Origin: Thiobacillus denitrificans
GTDB taxonomy: Bacteria > Pseudomonadota > Gammaproteobacteria > Burkholderiales > Thiobacillaceae
Assembly: GCA_002343685.1 (NCBI GenBank)
Contig: DDRS01000032.1
Coordinates: 7,538 to 71,537, forward strand
DNA: 64,000 bases
Reading direction: 5' to 3'
The notes beneath the pieces are model-generated. The model had not been told where the DNA came from, did not search any database, and saw only the letters and a list, made by a program, of their open reading frames with translations. The translations under genes were made by a program, and so were the position numbers. This document shows, one piece after another, positions 43,585-53,251 of the stretch; within the stretch, counting starts at the first letter, position 1; every line of letters starts with the position of its first letter.

Positions 43585-43906
43585 CGGGAGTTCTCCTAGA
43601 AGGACGCATTATAGATTTTTAGAAAAGTCGAAAATTCTAACCTATTTATGAATTTGCCCGTATGGGCGGGCCGGGGTCTTGCAAATCTGGTGCATTGGGA
43701 TGGGCAATGCTGCGAGGGGAATCTCTGGTTCCTTGGTCATGAATCGGCACGACTCGGAAAAACATTAGCCCACCCGGACGTTACATTGCGTTACATGTGG
43801 TTACCTGCTCCAAACATGCCGCTTACACGGCGCGCCTAGAGTGCAATTGTCCGCCGAGATTCAAGATAGCGCCGGGGACATTGATCAACCGAACAGGAGC
43901 CACATC
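43585..43906. other. Divergent intergenic region with phased GTTAC repeats
   Basis: About 320 bases without a gene. The part next to the FadL-like gene is AT-rich (43610-43660) and probably holds its promoter. The part next to the plus-strand gene contains three GTTAC units at exact 10-base steps (43780, 43790, 43800). Confidence 0.6.
43780..43806 (+). promoter_or_regulatory. Three 10-bp-phased GTTAC(A/C) repeats, candidate OmpR-family operator
   Basis: GTTACAT-TGC, GTTACAT-GTG and GTTACCT follow each other at one helical turn. The segment TACATGTGGTTACC differs at one specified position from the RstA box TACATNTNGTTACA. Direct repeats on one DNA face are typical for OmpR/PhoB-family regulators. 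It lies about 100 bases upstream of the next gene. Confidence 0.5.
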
Positions 43907-44317
43907 ATGAAAACCACACTGATTACAACCCGCCTTGGCATGTTGATGCTGGGAGGTCTGAGCCTCATGACGACCGCCGCGCAAGCCGACTGGGATCGGA
44001 ACGGTCACCCTCAGGTCAGGTACGCCTACCAGCAAAGCCAGGCATACAGTCAGCAGATCAATGCACGTCAGGCGCGGCAGATGGATCGTATCGAAGCCGG
44101 CAAACATGACGGCAGCCTGACCCGCCACGAAGTCCGCGACTTGATGCGCGAGCAGCACGAAATCCAGGCCATGGAGCATCATTTTCGCGCTGACGGCATC
44201 ATCGACGCCCGTGAGTTCCGGCGCCTCGACCATGCGCTCGACCAAGCCAACCGCAACATCCGGGCGGAACGGCATGACCGCCAGGCACGCTATGCCTACA
44301 ATATCCGGCCGCGTTGA
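43907..44317 (+). CDS. Secreted charged protein, EF-hand-like, unknown function
   Basis: The 136-aa precursor has a signal peptide ending AAQA-DWD. The mature region is rich in Arg, His, Gln and Asp with ARQMDRIEAGKHDGSLTRHE and FRADGIIDAREFRRLDHALD, two degenerate EF-hand-like helices-loops. I do not recognise a named family. The start has AGGAG upstream, and phased GTTAC repeats lie in its promoter region. It precedes a glycine-zipper protein gene by 63 bases. Confidence 0.75.
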   Translation: MKTTLITTRLGMLMLGGLSLMTTAAQADWDRNGHPQVRYAYQQSQAYSQQINARQARQMDRIEAGKHDGSLTRHEVRDLMREQHEIQAMEHHFRADGIIDAREFRRLDHALDQANRNIRAERHDRQARYAYNIRPR

Positions 44318-44380
44318 ACCCGGCCACCGCCGGCTGCGTGGATCATCAATTCCATTCCAAAGACAACTCAGGAGCACATC

Positions 44381-44956
44381 ATGAACGTGCCTGTCACACT
44401 GGCCTTGGCAGCGCTCGCGGGCACCAGCCCGGCGTGGGCCGACCCGCCCGAGCATGCCCCGGCGCACGGCTACTACAAAAAGCACCACGACAATGACCGC
44501 GGCCATCGGCTGGACCGCCATGCCGGACATTATCGGGGCCCAAGCGGGGTCGTCTATGTGCACGACTACGGCATCCCGGCCGGCCGCTGCAATCGCGACG
44601 AAATCGGCGCGGTTATCGGCGGCGTGTCCGGCGCGGTCATTGGCGGACAGGTCGCGGGACGCGACGATCGCGTCGTCGGCATGGTGGTCGGGGGCGTACT
44701 CGGCGCGGTATTGGGCCACGCCATCGGCGACAACATGGACGCCCGCGATCGCGCCTGCATGGGGCATGCCCTGGAGCTCGGCCGTCCGGGCGTTCCGGTT
44801 GCGTGGCGCCATGACGGTCACGCCTATCGCTTCACGCCACGCGGCGATGCACGTGATGGCTGCCGTTACGCCAGCCTCGTGGTCGACGGCCAACGACCAC
44901 ACGACGTGCTGGCCTGCCCGGCCGGGCGCGGGGAATGGTCTTTCCGCCGCACCTGA
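44381..44956 (+). CDS. Secreted glycine-zipper 2TM-domain protein
   Basis: The 191-aa precursor has a signal peptide ending PAWA-DPP, a His/Tyr/Asp-rich segment, and then a glycine-zipper pair, EIGAVIGGVSGAVIGGQVAG and VVGMVVGGVLGAVLGHAIGD. This is the 2TM glycine-zipper fold of outer-membrane-associated proteins such as Rick_17kDa-type antigens. A C-terminal region with two Cys (DGCRYASL, VLACPAGRG) may form a disulfide. Structural envelope role inferred. Confidence 0.82.
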   Translation: MNVPVTLALAALAGTSPAWADPPEHAPAHGYYKKHHDNDRGHRLDRHAGHYRGPSGVVYVHDYGIPAGRCNRDEIGAVIGGVSGAVIGGQVAGRDDRVVGMVVGGVLGAVLGHAIGDNMDARDRACMGHALELGRPGVPVAWRHDGHAYRFTPRGDARDGCRYASLVVDGQRPHDVLACPAGRGEWSFRRT

Positions 44957-45025
44957 TCAGCCTTCGCTTCCGGGTCGGCGACGCCAAGCCTGCTAAAATG
45001 CCGACTTTGCGTCCTGGCCCGCTTC

Positions 45026-46105
45026 ATGTCTGCCCTCAAGAACGATACTTTCCTGCGCGCGCTGCTGCGCCAGCCTACTGATTACACGCCGTTGTGGCTG
45101 ATGCGCCAGGCCGGGCGCTATCTGCCGGAATACAACGCCACCCGCGCACGCGCAGGGGATTTCCTGACCCTGTGCAAGACCCCCGATCTGGCGACCGAAG
45201 TGACGCTGCAACCGCTGGCGCGCTACCCGCTCGACGCGGCGATCCTGTTTTCCGACATCCTCACCGTGCCCGATGCGATGGGACTGGGACTGTACTTCTC
45301 GACCGGCGAAGGCCCGCGCTTCGAGCGCCCGCTGCGCAACGAATGGGAAATCCGCGACCTTTCCGCACCCGATCCGACCGACAAGCTGGGCTACGTGATG
45401 GATGCGGTACGTTCGATCCGCCGTGCGCTCGACGGCTCGGTGCCGCTGATCGGTTTCTCTGGCAGCCCGTACACGCTGGCCTGCTACATGATCGAAGGCG
45501 GCGGCTCGGACGACTACCGCCACATCAAGACCATGCTGTACAGCCGCCCCGACCTGCTGCATCGCATCCTCGAAGTGAACACCCAGGCGGTGACCGACTA
45601 CCTCAATGCGCAGATCGAGGCCGGCGCCCAGGCCGTGATGATTTTCGATTCCTGGGGCGGCAGCCTGACGCCCCACGCGTACAAGGAATTCTCGCTCGCC
45701 TACATGGAACGCATCGTCGACGGCCTGATCAAAGAACGCGACGGCCGACGCGTGCCGAGCATCGTCTTCACCAAAGGGGGCGGCAACTGGCTGGAAGCCA
45801 TCGCCGCCTGCGGCGCCGATGCGGTCGGCCTCGACTGGGGCATCGACATCGGCGAAGCGCGCCGCCGCGTGGGCAGCCAAGTGGCGTTGCAAGGCAATCT
45901 CGATCCCAGCGCCCTGCACGGCACGCCGGACATCATCCGCAGCGAAGTCGCACGCATCATCGACGGCTACGGCAATCACCCCGGCCATGTGTTCAACCTC
46001 GGCCATGGCATTTCGCAATTCACCAACCCGGACAACGTCAGCATCCTGGTCGAGGCAGTACACGCGCAGAGCCGCGCCGTCCGGGCAATGCCGCCCACGG
46101 CCTGA
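45026..46105 (+). CDS. hemE: Uroporphyrinogen decarboxylase
   Basis: The 359-aa enzyme decarboxylates the four acetates of uroporphyrinogen III to coproporphyrinogen III in heme synthesis. Family signatures are clear: [17 protein letters not shown] (substrate Arg residues), [16 protein letters not shown] with the catalytic Asp, [19 protein letters not shown] and [10 protein letters not shown]. Length is normal. It is followed by a Tim44-like gene. Confidence 0.97.
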   Translation: MSALKNDTFLRALLRQPTDYTPLWLMRQAGRYLPEYNATRARAGDFLTLCKTPDLATEVTLQPLARYPLDAAILFSDILTVPDAMGLGLYFSTGEGPRFERPLRNEWEIRDLSAPDPTDKLGYVMDAVRSIRRALDGSVPLIGFSGSPYTLACYMIEGGGSDDYRHIKTMLYSRPDLLHRILEVNTQAVTDYLNAQIEAGAQAVMIFDSWGGSLTPHAYKEFSLAYMERIVDGLIKERDGRRVPSIVFTKGGGNWLEAIAACGADAVGLDWGIDIGEARRRVGSQVALQGNLDPSALHGTPDIIRSEVARIIDGYGNHPGHVFNLGHGISQFTNPDNVSILVEAVHAQSRAVRAMPPTA

Positions 46106-46180
46106 ATACGGCCACCGGCACCGAAGCTTCCCCTGCATCCATAACGCTCACCTTCAATCACCTGGATCCACGCGAAAACC

Positions 46181-47023
46181 ATGAAACGATTCTTGATCAG
46201 CCTGTTCGCCCTATTCATCAGCTTCAGTTTCGTCATGGAGGACGCCGAAGCCCGGCGCCTGGGTGGCGGCAAGTCTTTCGGCATGCAGCGCAGCGCCCCT
46301 GCCAAACAGACGGCCACGCCCGCACCGCAGCGCTCGCAAGAAACCGCGACACCCGCGCCAGCGACACCGCAAAAACGCAGCTGGATGGGACCGATTGCCG
46401 GCCTGGCCGCGGGGCTGGGCCTCGCAGCCCTGGCCTCCCACCTCGGCCTCGGCGAGGAAATGGCCAACGTCCTGATGCTGGCCCTGTTGGTGATGGCTGC
46501 CTTCATGCTGGTCCGCTTCCTGATGCGTCGCACTGTGCCTGCTGCACCGGCTATGCAATATGCCGGCATGCCGTCTTCCGCACGGAATCCTGCATTCCCC
46601 GGGTTTGAGCAGGCGCCTGCCGCGGCATTCGGCGAGTCCACCCGCGCCTTTCCGCCCGGATTTGACGCCGAGGCTTTCGTGCGCGAGGCCAAACTCAATT
46701 TCATCCGTCTGCAGGCAGCCTTCGACGCCGGCAACCTGACCGACCTGCGTGCCTTTACCACCCCAGAAGTCTTCGCCGAAATCCGCATGCAACTGGCCGA
46801 ACGCGGCGATGCTGCGCAAACCACGGACGTGATGACGCTTGACGCCGAGATACTCGAAGCCACCGACGAAGATGACCGCCACGTGGTCAGCGTCCGTTTC
46901 ACCGGGATGGTTCGCGAAGCGGCCGACGACCACGGCGCCACCCCGCTCGATGAAGTCTGGCATCTCAGCAAACCCGCGCTTGGCCAGGGTGGTTGGGTGA
47001 TCGCCGGGATTCAGCAAGCATAA
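46181..47023 (+). CDS. Tim44-like domain membrane protein
   Basis: The 280-aa protein starts with a signal-anchor (MKRFLISLFALFISFSFVM). A low-complexity RRLGGGKSFGMQR region and Ala/Pro/Gln-rich linker follow, then a Gly/Ala/Leu membrane segment (PIAGLAAGLGLAALASHLGL) and a C-terminal Tim44-like domain (FVREAKLNFIRLQAAFDAGN, EVWHLSK). Bacterial proteins of this type sit in the inner membrane with the Tim44 fold exposed; their function is not established. Confidence 0.88.
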   Translation: MKRFLISLFALFISFSFVMEDAEARRLGGGKSFGMQRSAPAKQTATPAPQRSQETATPAPATPQKRSWMGPIAGLAAGLGLAALASHLGLGEEMANVLMLALLVMAAFMLVRFLMRRTVPAAPAMQYAGMPSSARNPAFPGFEQAPAAAFGESTRAFPPGFDAEAFVREAKLNFIRLQAAFDAGNLTDLRAFTTPEVFAEIRMQLAERGDAAQTTDVMTLDAEILEATDEDDRHVVSVRFTGMVREAADDHGATPLDEVWHLSKPALGQGGWVIAGIQQA

Positions 47024-47038
47024 ATCCAGCCAAAACAA

Positions 47039-47069
47039 GGCCTTGTGCACGGAAAATGTGCACAAGGCC
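47039..47069 (+). terminator. 12-bp hairpin after the Tim44-like gene
   Basis: GGCCTTGTGCAC pairs perfectly with GTGCACAAGGCC around a 7-base A-rich loop, 16 bases after the stop codon. There is no long U-run. Confidence 0.7.
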
Positions 47070-47365
47070 CGTATTTGCGGCAATAGAAGCATCAACTTAT
47101 GCACAGTTTTGACGCACGGGAACTTTTTTTGTGTCAAGTCCTTGACAGCCGGGCTATGTTTATAAGTGTCTGAATAATATGGTTTTGTTGGCTTGCCTGC
47201 TTTTTAGCCTCTAAGGCTCCTCCGCCTGAATACGGGCTTTGGGGGGCAATCGACACAAATCACTCACACAATTATCCACAGCCTGCGTGGACAACGCCAA
47301 ATAGCCCTTGTTTAACAACCAGTTAGTTAACCTTTCCCGATATCCGAGCAAGATTAGCCGCTAAC
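47070..47365. other. Intergenic region with DnaA-box matches upstream of priA
   Basis: Some 296 bases without a gene. It contains TTATGCACA at 47097-47105 and TTATCCACA at 47272-47280, both matching TTATNCACA, plus a minus-strand near match TTGTCCACG about 47284-47292. A TTGACA at 47142 has no well-spaced -10 partner. It is presumably the priA promoter region; origin activity is not shown. Confidence 0.5.
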
Positions 47366-49525
47366 ATGCCGTCCATCCTCCAGGTCGCGCTCGACACTCC
47401 GCTCTACCGGCTGTTCGACTATCGCCTGCCGGCGCAGCTTGGTCCGGTGCAGCCGGGCAGCCTGGTCGAAGTCCCGTTCGGCCGAACGCTGCAAATCGGC
47501 GTCGCCCTGGAACGGCAGCACGATAGCGCCATCGTGGCAGGCAAGCTGCGCGACGTCATCCGCGTACTGGACGATCGTCCCGCGCTGTCGCCCGACATCC
47601 TCCGCCTGGCACAGTTTTGTGCCGACTATTACCACTATCCGCTGGGTGCAATCCTGCTGGCCACGCTGCCGCCGCGCCTGCGTAATGCGACGCCGTTTGC
47701 TGCGGACACGCCCTGGCTGGTGGTGACCGAGGCAGGCCAGGCTGCCGAACCGCCCACCCGTGCCCGCGCACAACGCGCTCTGCTCGATGCCCTGCGCGCT
47801 GCGCCGCTGGCACGTGCGACATTGCGTGAACAGAAACAAGGCCGCCACGCCGCAGCCCTGGTCGCGGCCGGCTGGGCGGAATGGTTGCGATTGCCGCCCG
47901 TTGTCGACCATGCGCCACCGACCCAAGCGGCCCCTGCGGCGACCGCCGAGCAACAGGCCGCACTCGACCGCCTGCTGCCCGCGCTGGGACAATTCGGCGT
48001 CCACCTCATACACGGCGTCACCGGCAGCGGCAAGACCGAGCTGTATTTGCGCCTGATCGACGCGGTGTTGGCAGCAGGTCGGCAGGCGCTGGTGCTGATC
48101 CCCGAAATCGCCCTCACCCCGCAACTGGAACAGCATTTCCGCCGTCGTTTTCCCGGACGCCGCATCGCCGCATTGCACAGCGGGTTGAGCGAAACGGCAC
48201 GTGCGGAAAACTGGCTCGCCGCGCCCACGGGCGACATCCTGCTCGGCACCCGTCTGTCGGTGTTCACGCCACTTCCCCGGCTGGGATTGATCGTCGTCGA
48301 CGAGGAGCACGACGCCTCGTTCAAACAGCAGGACGGCCTGCGCTACTCGGCGCGCGACGTCGCCATCGCGCGCGGCAAACAATCCAACGTTCCCGTGGTA
48401 CTCGGCTCGGCCACGCCTTCTCTGGAAACCTACGCACAGGCCGTAAACGGCCGCTACCAGCTGGTCGAACTGAAACAGCGCGCGATCAGTCAGGCGCAAC
48501 TGCCGGACATCGAGCTCGTCGACCTGAAGCACATTCCGGTCGACAACGGCCTGACACGGCCTGCGCTGCAGGCGCTCACCGACACCCTGGCGCGCGGCGA
48601 GCAGAGCCTGGTCTTTCTCAACCGGCGCGGCTATGCCCCGGCACTGTACTGCCCGAGCTGCGCGTGGGTGTCGCCCTGCCCGCGCTGCTCGGCGCGGCTG
48701 GTGCTGCACCGCACCTCACACCGGCTGAAGTGCCATCACTGCGGATTCGAGACGCGCATCCCGCCCGAGTGCCCGAGTTGCGGCAACCCCGACCTCAAAG
48801 CCCTCGGCCAGGGTACGCAGCGACTGGAGGAAACGCTGGCTGCCTTCCTGCCTGCCGCACGCATCCGCCGCATCGACCGCGACACCATGCGGCCGCGCGC
48901 CTGGGCTGAACTCGGCGAAGCGGTGCATAGCGGCGAAATCGACATTCTGGTCGGGACCCAGATGCTGGCCAAGGGCCACGATTTTCCCAACATGACGCTG
49001 GCGCTGATCCTCGACACCGACGGCGCCCTCTACAGCCCGGATTTCCGCGCCACCGAGCGCCTGTTCGCCCAACTGATGCAGGTAGCCGGGCGCGCCGGGC
49101 GCGCCGACAAACCCGGCCGCGTACTGATCCAGACCGCCTTCCCCGACCACCCCTTGTTCCGCTATCTGCAGCGCCACGACTACGCCGGCTATGCACACAC
49201 GCTGCTGGCCGAGCGCAAGCAGCTCGATCTGCCACCGTTCACCCGCCAGGTGCTGCTGCGCGCCGAAGCGACGACGATGGATGCGGCGCTGGCCTTCCTG
49301 CAACACGCTGCGGCGCGGGCTCCTGACACGGCCGGCGTCAGCGTATTCGGCGCCACGCCGGCGCCGATGGCGCGCGTGGCCAATCTCGAACGTGCACAAC
49401 TTCTGATCCAGTCGGCGCAGCGCCTGGCGCTGCAAGCTTTCGTGCGCGATTGGCGGCCGCAACTCGACAGCATCAAGCCGCGTATCGCGCGCTGGTCGCT
49501 CGACGTCGATCCGCTGGTGTTCTAG
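47366..49525 (+). CDS. priA: Primosomal replication helicase PriA
   Basis: The 719-aa helicase restarts stalled replication forks. Visible parts are the N-terminal 3'-binding domain (VALDTPLYRLFDYRLP), Walker A GVTGSGKTELYLRLIDA and the DEEH box VVDEEHDASFKQQ. The Cys-rich zinc region (CPSCAWVSPCPRCSARL, CHHCGFETRIPPECPSCG) and RVLIQTAFPDHPLF near the C-terminus follow. Its length is close to that of E. coli PriA. Confidence 0.97.
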   Translation: MPSILQVALDTPLYRLFDYRLPAQLGPVQPGSLVEVPFGRTLQIGVALERQHDSAIVAGKLRDVIRVLDDRPALSPDILRLAQFCADYYHYPLGAILLATLPPRLRNATPFAADTPWLVVTEAGQAAEPPTRARAQRALLDALRAAPLARATLREQKQGRHAAALVAAGWAEWLRLPPVVDHAPPTQAAPAATAEQQAALDRLLPALGQFGVHLIHGVTGSGKTELYLRLIDAVLAAGRQALVLIPEIALTPQLEQHFRRRFPGRRIAALHSGLSETARAENWLAAPTGDILLGTRLSVFTPLPRLGLIVVDEEHDASFKQQDGLRYSARDVAIARGKQSNVPVVLGSATPSLETYAQAVNGRYQLVELKQRAISQAQLPDIELVDLKHIPVDNGLTRPALQALTDTLARGEQSLVFLNRRGYAPALYCPSCAWVSPCPRCSARLVLHRTSHRLKCHHCGFETRIPPECPSCGNPDLKALGQGTQRLEETLAAFLPAARIRRIDRDTMRPRAWAELGEAVHSGEIDILVGTQMLAKGHDFPNMTLALILDTDGALYSPDFRATERLFAQLMQVAGRAGRADKPGRVLIQTAFPDHPLFRYLQRHDYAGYAHTLLAERKQLDLPPFTRQVLLRAEATTMDAALAFLQHAAARAPDTAGVSVFGATPAPMARVANLERAQLLIQSAQRLALQAFVRDWRPQLDSIKPRIARWSLDVDPLVF

Positions 49526-49633
49526 CGGCCCTTGTATGCCGAAAACCCTCAATTAGACCGGTTTTCGTTCGATAACGTATCTTGGGGCGCGGATTTGACA
49601 CAGCATCGAAGCCCACACGATGACGGAACACCG

Positions 49634-50920
49634 ATGAGCGAGCACTACGACGAGCACTACATCAATAGCGTGACCGCGCTGGGCGATACCCACGAGGTCG
49701 TCACGACCCAGGCGATATTCACCCGCAACGGCATCAAGCTGATCGACCGTGGGGCACGCATCAACACGGCCATGCGTGAAAAACTGGTGCAGCACAAGCT
49801 GATTCCGGCCATCGACGAATGCCTCTCCGTCGCCGACGGCGTCACCAACGCCAGCCTACGTGACCGCGCCCGCGAGATCCTGGATAACGAGCCCCGCTTC
49901 CAGTTTTTCCGCCCCGGCCTGCCCGGGACCGCACGGTTGCTCAACGCCTTCTATGCCATGCCGCTCAACGCGCCGCTCGCGTTCAAACTCACGGTGGCAC
50001 GCGAGCGACGCCCGGAGATTTTCGAGCACAGCGTGCAGATGACGCTGATCGCACTCATCCTCGCCATCAAAAGCCGTCTGCCCGAGCGCGACTTGGCAAG
50101 CGTCGCCGCGGCAGGCATGCTTCACGATATCGGCGAACTGCATATCGATCCCGCCTTGCTGCGGCACGGCCATCCGCTCGATCCGGACGCGATGCGTCAT
50201 GTCTATGCCCATCCGATGACGGCCTATCTCATCCTGCAAACCTATCCCATGTTCCATCCGGAAATCAGCACAGCCGTATTCGAGCACCACGAACGGCTGG
50301 ATGGCAGCGGCTACCCGCGCGGGCTCAAGGGCGAGGAAATCGGCCGCATGGGCCAGATTCTGATGCTGGCCGAGGCCGTCAACGCCCTGTTCGAAAAGAG
50401 CTGGCACACCCACGGCGCCGCTCGCCTGGCGGTGATGCTGAAAATGAACCGACGCAAATTCGACCGCGAATTGATCAATCATCTCGTCAGGCTGCTCAAC
50501 AGCGGCGAGCGGGCCGGACCAGGCGGAGCGGGCAACGTCTCGTCCGAGTCGGTGGCGGCCCAGCTCAACCAGTTGGCCGAGGTGTTCCGCTTGTGGCACC
50601 ACGCACACCACACCTGTCCGCCCGGGGTGGCCGAGGAACCCCTGGTGGCATTCGTCAACCAACGCCTGACCGATCTGGAGCGTACCCTGCTGGAGACCGG
50701 TTTCCATCCGGACGAGCTGGCCGCCTTCACGACGGGAATCGAGAACGACACGGCCGTGCTGGCCGAAATCCAACTCATGGCCAGCGAATCACGGCGACAG
50801 GCTTGCGACATCCTGAAAGAGGTCCGTCGCCGCTGGGCAGCGCTTCGCGACGACAGCGCCGGTCGCGCCGCCGTGGAGTTCTGGGTCGCGCGCGCGCAGA
50901 CGCTGCTGCAGGCAGACTGA
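49634..50920 (+). CDS. HD-GYP domain protein, probable cyclic-di-GMP phosphodiesterase
   Basis: The 428-aa soluble protein carries a complete HD-GYP core: AAAGMLHDIGELHIDPALL, HPMTAYLILQTYP and HHERLDGSGYPRGLKGEEIG. The N-terminal ~120 residues lack a recognised receiver or sensor fold, and a helical C-terminal extension of ~130 residues follows. The start at 49634 is the first ATG giving a plausible N-terminus, with only a weak ribosome site. HD-GYP enzymes hydrolyse c-di-GMP, complementing the GGDEF-EAL protein elsewhere in the window. Confidence 0.88.
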   Translation: MSEHYDEHYINSVTALGDTHEVVTTQAIFTRNGIKLIDRGARINTAMREKLVQHKLIPAIDECLSVADGVTNASLRDRAREILDNEPRFQFFRPGLPGTARLLNAFYAMPLNAPLAFKLTVARERRPEIFEHSVQMTLIALILAIKSRLPERDLASVAAAGMLHDIGELHIDPALLRHGHPLDPDAMRHVYAHPMTAYLILQTYPMFHPEISTAVFEHHERLDGSGYPRGLKGEEIGRMGQILMLAEAVNALFEKSWHTHGAARLAVMLKMNRRKFDRELINHLVRLLNSGERAGPGGAGNVSSESVAAQLNQLAEVFRLWHHAHHTCPPGVAEEPLVAFVNQRLTDLERTLLETGFHPDELAAFTTGIENDTAVLAEIQLMASESRRQACDILKEVRRRWAALRDDSAGRAAVEFWVARAQTLLQAD

Positions 50921-50947
50921 CCCGCCCTGCCAATCGCCGTCTGGCGT

Positions 50948-50976
50948 TTGGCCGCCTCGCGCGTGGCGCATATAAT
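50948..50976 (+). promoter_or_regulatory. argS promoter
   Basis: TTGGCC at 50948-50953 and a perfect TATAAT at 50971-50976 are separated by 17 bases, with the argS start 60 bases downstream. Confidence 0.72.
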
Positions 50977-51035
50977 CGCGTGCTACCCATTTTGAACACT
51001 GAAGATGCCTGCCTGACCCCATCTTCAATGTAACC

Positions 51036-52709
51036 ATGTCCAACACCCATCCGCTTAAAGACCAGATCGCCTTGCTGATCGGCGAAGCCCTCGAAACGGT
51101 GGCACCCGACACGCCGGTCAGCCTCGAGATCGAACGCCCGAAGAACCCCGCCCACGGCGATTTTTCCAGCAACGCCGCGATGCAGCTGGCGCGGCCGCTG
51201 AAGAAGAATCCGCGCGAACTGGCGCAGCGGATCCTCACCGAATTGCCGAAATCCCCGCTGATCGCCAAGGCCGAAATCGCCGGTGCCGGCTTCATCAACT
51301 TCCACCTCACGCCGGCCGCCTGGCATGGCATCGTGCCGCAGATCCGTGCCGCCGCCACGCAGTTCGGCCACGTCGATGCCGGCGCCGGCCACAAGATGCT
51401 GGTCGAGTTCGTCTCGGCCAACCCGACCGGTCCCCTGCACGTGGGCCATGGTCGCCAAGCGGCCCTGGGCGACGCGATCTGCAACCTGTACGCGACGCAG
51501 GGCTGGGAAGTCACCCGCGAGTTCTACTACAACGACGCCGGCGTGCAGATCGCCACGCTCGCCAACAGCGTGCAGGCGCGCGCCAGGGGCCTGAAGCCGG
51601 GCGACGCCGCGTGGCCGGAAGCCGCCTATAACGGCGACTACATCGCCGACATCGCGGCCGATTTCCTCGCCAGGAAGACCGTGAAGTCGGACGACCGCAC
51701 ATTCACCGCGTCGGGCGACGTCGACGACCTCGACTCGATCCGCCAGTTCGCCGTCGCCTACCTGCGCCACGAGCAGGATCTCGACCTGCAGGCGTTCGCG
51801 GTGCGTTTCGACAATTACTATCTGGAGTCGAGCCTCTACACCAGCGGCCGCGTCGAAGCGACGGTGCAGAAACTCGTCGACGCCGGCAAGACCTACGAGC
51901 AGGATGGCGCGCTGTGGCTCAGGACCACCGACTACGGCGACGACAAGGACCGCGTGATGAAGAAGTCCGACGGCACCTACACCTATTTCGTGCCGGACGT
52001 CGCCTACCACATCGCCAAATGGGAACGCGGCTACCAACGCGCGATCAACATCCAGGGCACCGACCACCACGGCACCATCGCGCGCGTGCGGGCCGGCCTC
52101 CAGGCCGCGGGGGTGGGCATCGCCGAAGGCTATCCGGATTACCTCTTGCACACGATGGTGCGCGTGATGCGCGGTGGCGAGGAGGTGAAGATCTCCAAGC
52201 GCGCAGGCAGCTATGTCACCCTGCGCGATCTCATCGAGTGGACCAGCAAGGACGCGGTGCGCTTCTTCCTGCTCTCGCGCAAGGCCGACACCGAATACAT
52301 CTTCGACGTCGATCTCGCACTGGCTCGTAACAACGACAACCCGGTGTATTACGTACAATATGCGCACGCACGCATCTGCCGGGTGTTCGAGGAATGGGGC
52401 GGCATGTCCGACGCACTCGACGGCGCCGACCTCGCACCGTTGACCGCCCAGCATGAACTGGCCCTTTTGCAGCGTCTGGCCGAATATCCGGAAACCGTCG
52501 CCACTGCCGCACGCGAACTGGCGCCGCACCTGCTGGTGCATTACCTGCAGATGCTGGCGGGCGATTTCCATTCCTGGTACAACGCCGAAAAATTCCTGGT
52601 CGACGATACGTCGACGAAACTTGCCCGACTGACTCTGGCTGATGCCGCGCGCATTGCAATCGTCAACGGCCTGGCCTTGCTCGGCGTATCCGCCCCGGAG
52701 AAAATGTAG
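51036..52709 (+). CDS. argS: Arginyl-tRNA synthetase
   Basis: The 557-aa class I synthetase has the N-terminal tRNA-binding domain ([20 protein letters not shown]) and the HIGH-type motif in [38 protein letters not shown] replaces canonical KMSKS, as is usual in ArgRS, and the anticodon-binding C-terminus ends [19 protein letters not shown]. It charges tRNA-Arg. It heads an operon with a SPOR protein and dsbA. Confidence 0.97.
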   Translation: MSNTHPLKDQIALLIGEALETVAPDTPVSLEIERPKNPAHGDFSSNAAMQLARPLKKNPRELAQRILTELPKSPLIAKAEIAGAGFINFHLTPAAWHGIVPQIRAAATQFGHVDAGAGHKMLVEFVSANPTGPLHVGHGRQAALGDAICNLYATQGWEVTREFYYNDAGVQIATLANSVQARARGLKPGDAAWPEAAYNGDYIADIAADFLARKTVKSDDRTFTASGDVDDLDSIRQFAVAYLRHEQDLDLQAFAVRFDNYYLESSLYTSGRVEATVQKLVDAGKTYEQDGALWLRTTDYGDDKDRVMKKSDGTYTYFVPDVAYHIAKWERGYQRAINIQGTDHHGTIARVRAGLQAAGVGIAEGYPDYLLHTMVRVMRGGEEVKISKRAGSYVTLRDLIEWTSKDAVRFFLLSRKADTEYIFDVDLALARNNDNPVYYVQYAHARICRVFEEWGGMSDALDGADLAPLTAQHELALLQRLAEYPETVATAARELAPHLLVHYLQMLAGDFHSWYNAEKFLVDDTSTKLARLTLADAARIAIVNGLALLGVSAPEKM

Positions 52710-52711
52710 TC

Positions 52712-53251
52712 ATGGCAAAACCCGCTTCCCGCAAGTCCGGCCGCTCAGGTGGCAACTCCATTTTCACCGGCGTGCTGATTGGCCTCATCATCGGCGCAAT
52801 CCTCGCCGTGGGCGTGGCGCTGTGGGCGACCGGCGTCAACCCGTTCAAACTCGGCAAACACGCAAACGCGCCCACCAAGCCCGTTGCACCCGCATCCCCT
52901 GCACCGGACACCGCTCCCAGCTTCGATTTCTACAAGGTTCTGCCGGACAACACGTCGAGCGCATTGCCCGCCACCCCGGCCCCTGCCGACACCACGCCCC
53001 GGCTTTATCTGCAAGCAGGCGCGTTCCAGCGGGCCGACGAAGCCGACAACCTGAAAGCCCAACTGGCCTTGCTGGGTGTCGAGGCGGTCATACAGACCAG
53101 CGAGGTCGCCAACAAGGGCGTGCTGCACCGTGTACGCATCGGTCCGTTCCACACCGCTGACGAAGCAAACCGTACCCGCAGCCTGCTCGCGCAGAACAAT
53201 ATCCCGGTCACGCTGGTCAAAGAAGTTCCCACTCAACAGGAGACGCCTTGA
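52712..53251 (+). CDS. SPOR-domain membrane protein
   Basis: The 179-aa protein begins with a basic cytoplasmic tail and one membrane helix (FTGVLIGLIIGAILAVGVALW). A Pro/Ala linker follows and then a C-terminal SPOR domain (LYLQAGAFQRADEADNLKAQ, RVRIGPFHTADEANRTRSLL). SPOR domains bind denuded peptidoglycan at the septum, so a division-site role is likely. It starts two bases after argS and overlaps dsbA by four. Confidence 0.93.
   Translation: MAKPASRKSGRSGGNSIFTGVLIGLIIGAILAVGVALWATGVNPFKLGKHANAPTKPVAPASPAPDTAPSFDFYKVLPDNTSSALPATPAPADTTPRLYLQAGAFQRADEADNLKAQLALLGVEAVIQTSEVANKGVLHRVRIGPFHTADEANRTRSLLAQNNIPVTLVKEVPTQQETP

Noticed and set aside
47142..47179. TTGACA promoter upstream of priA
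   Set aside because: No -10 element lies at 16-18 bases; TATAAG is at 13 and TAATAT at 26.
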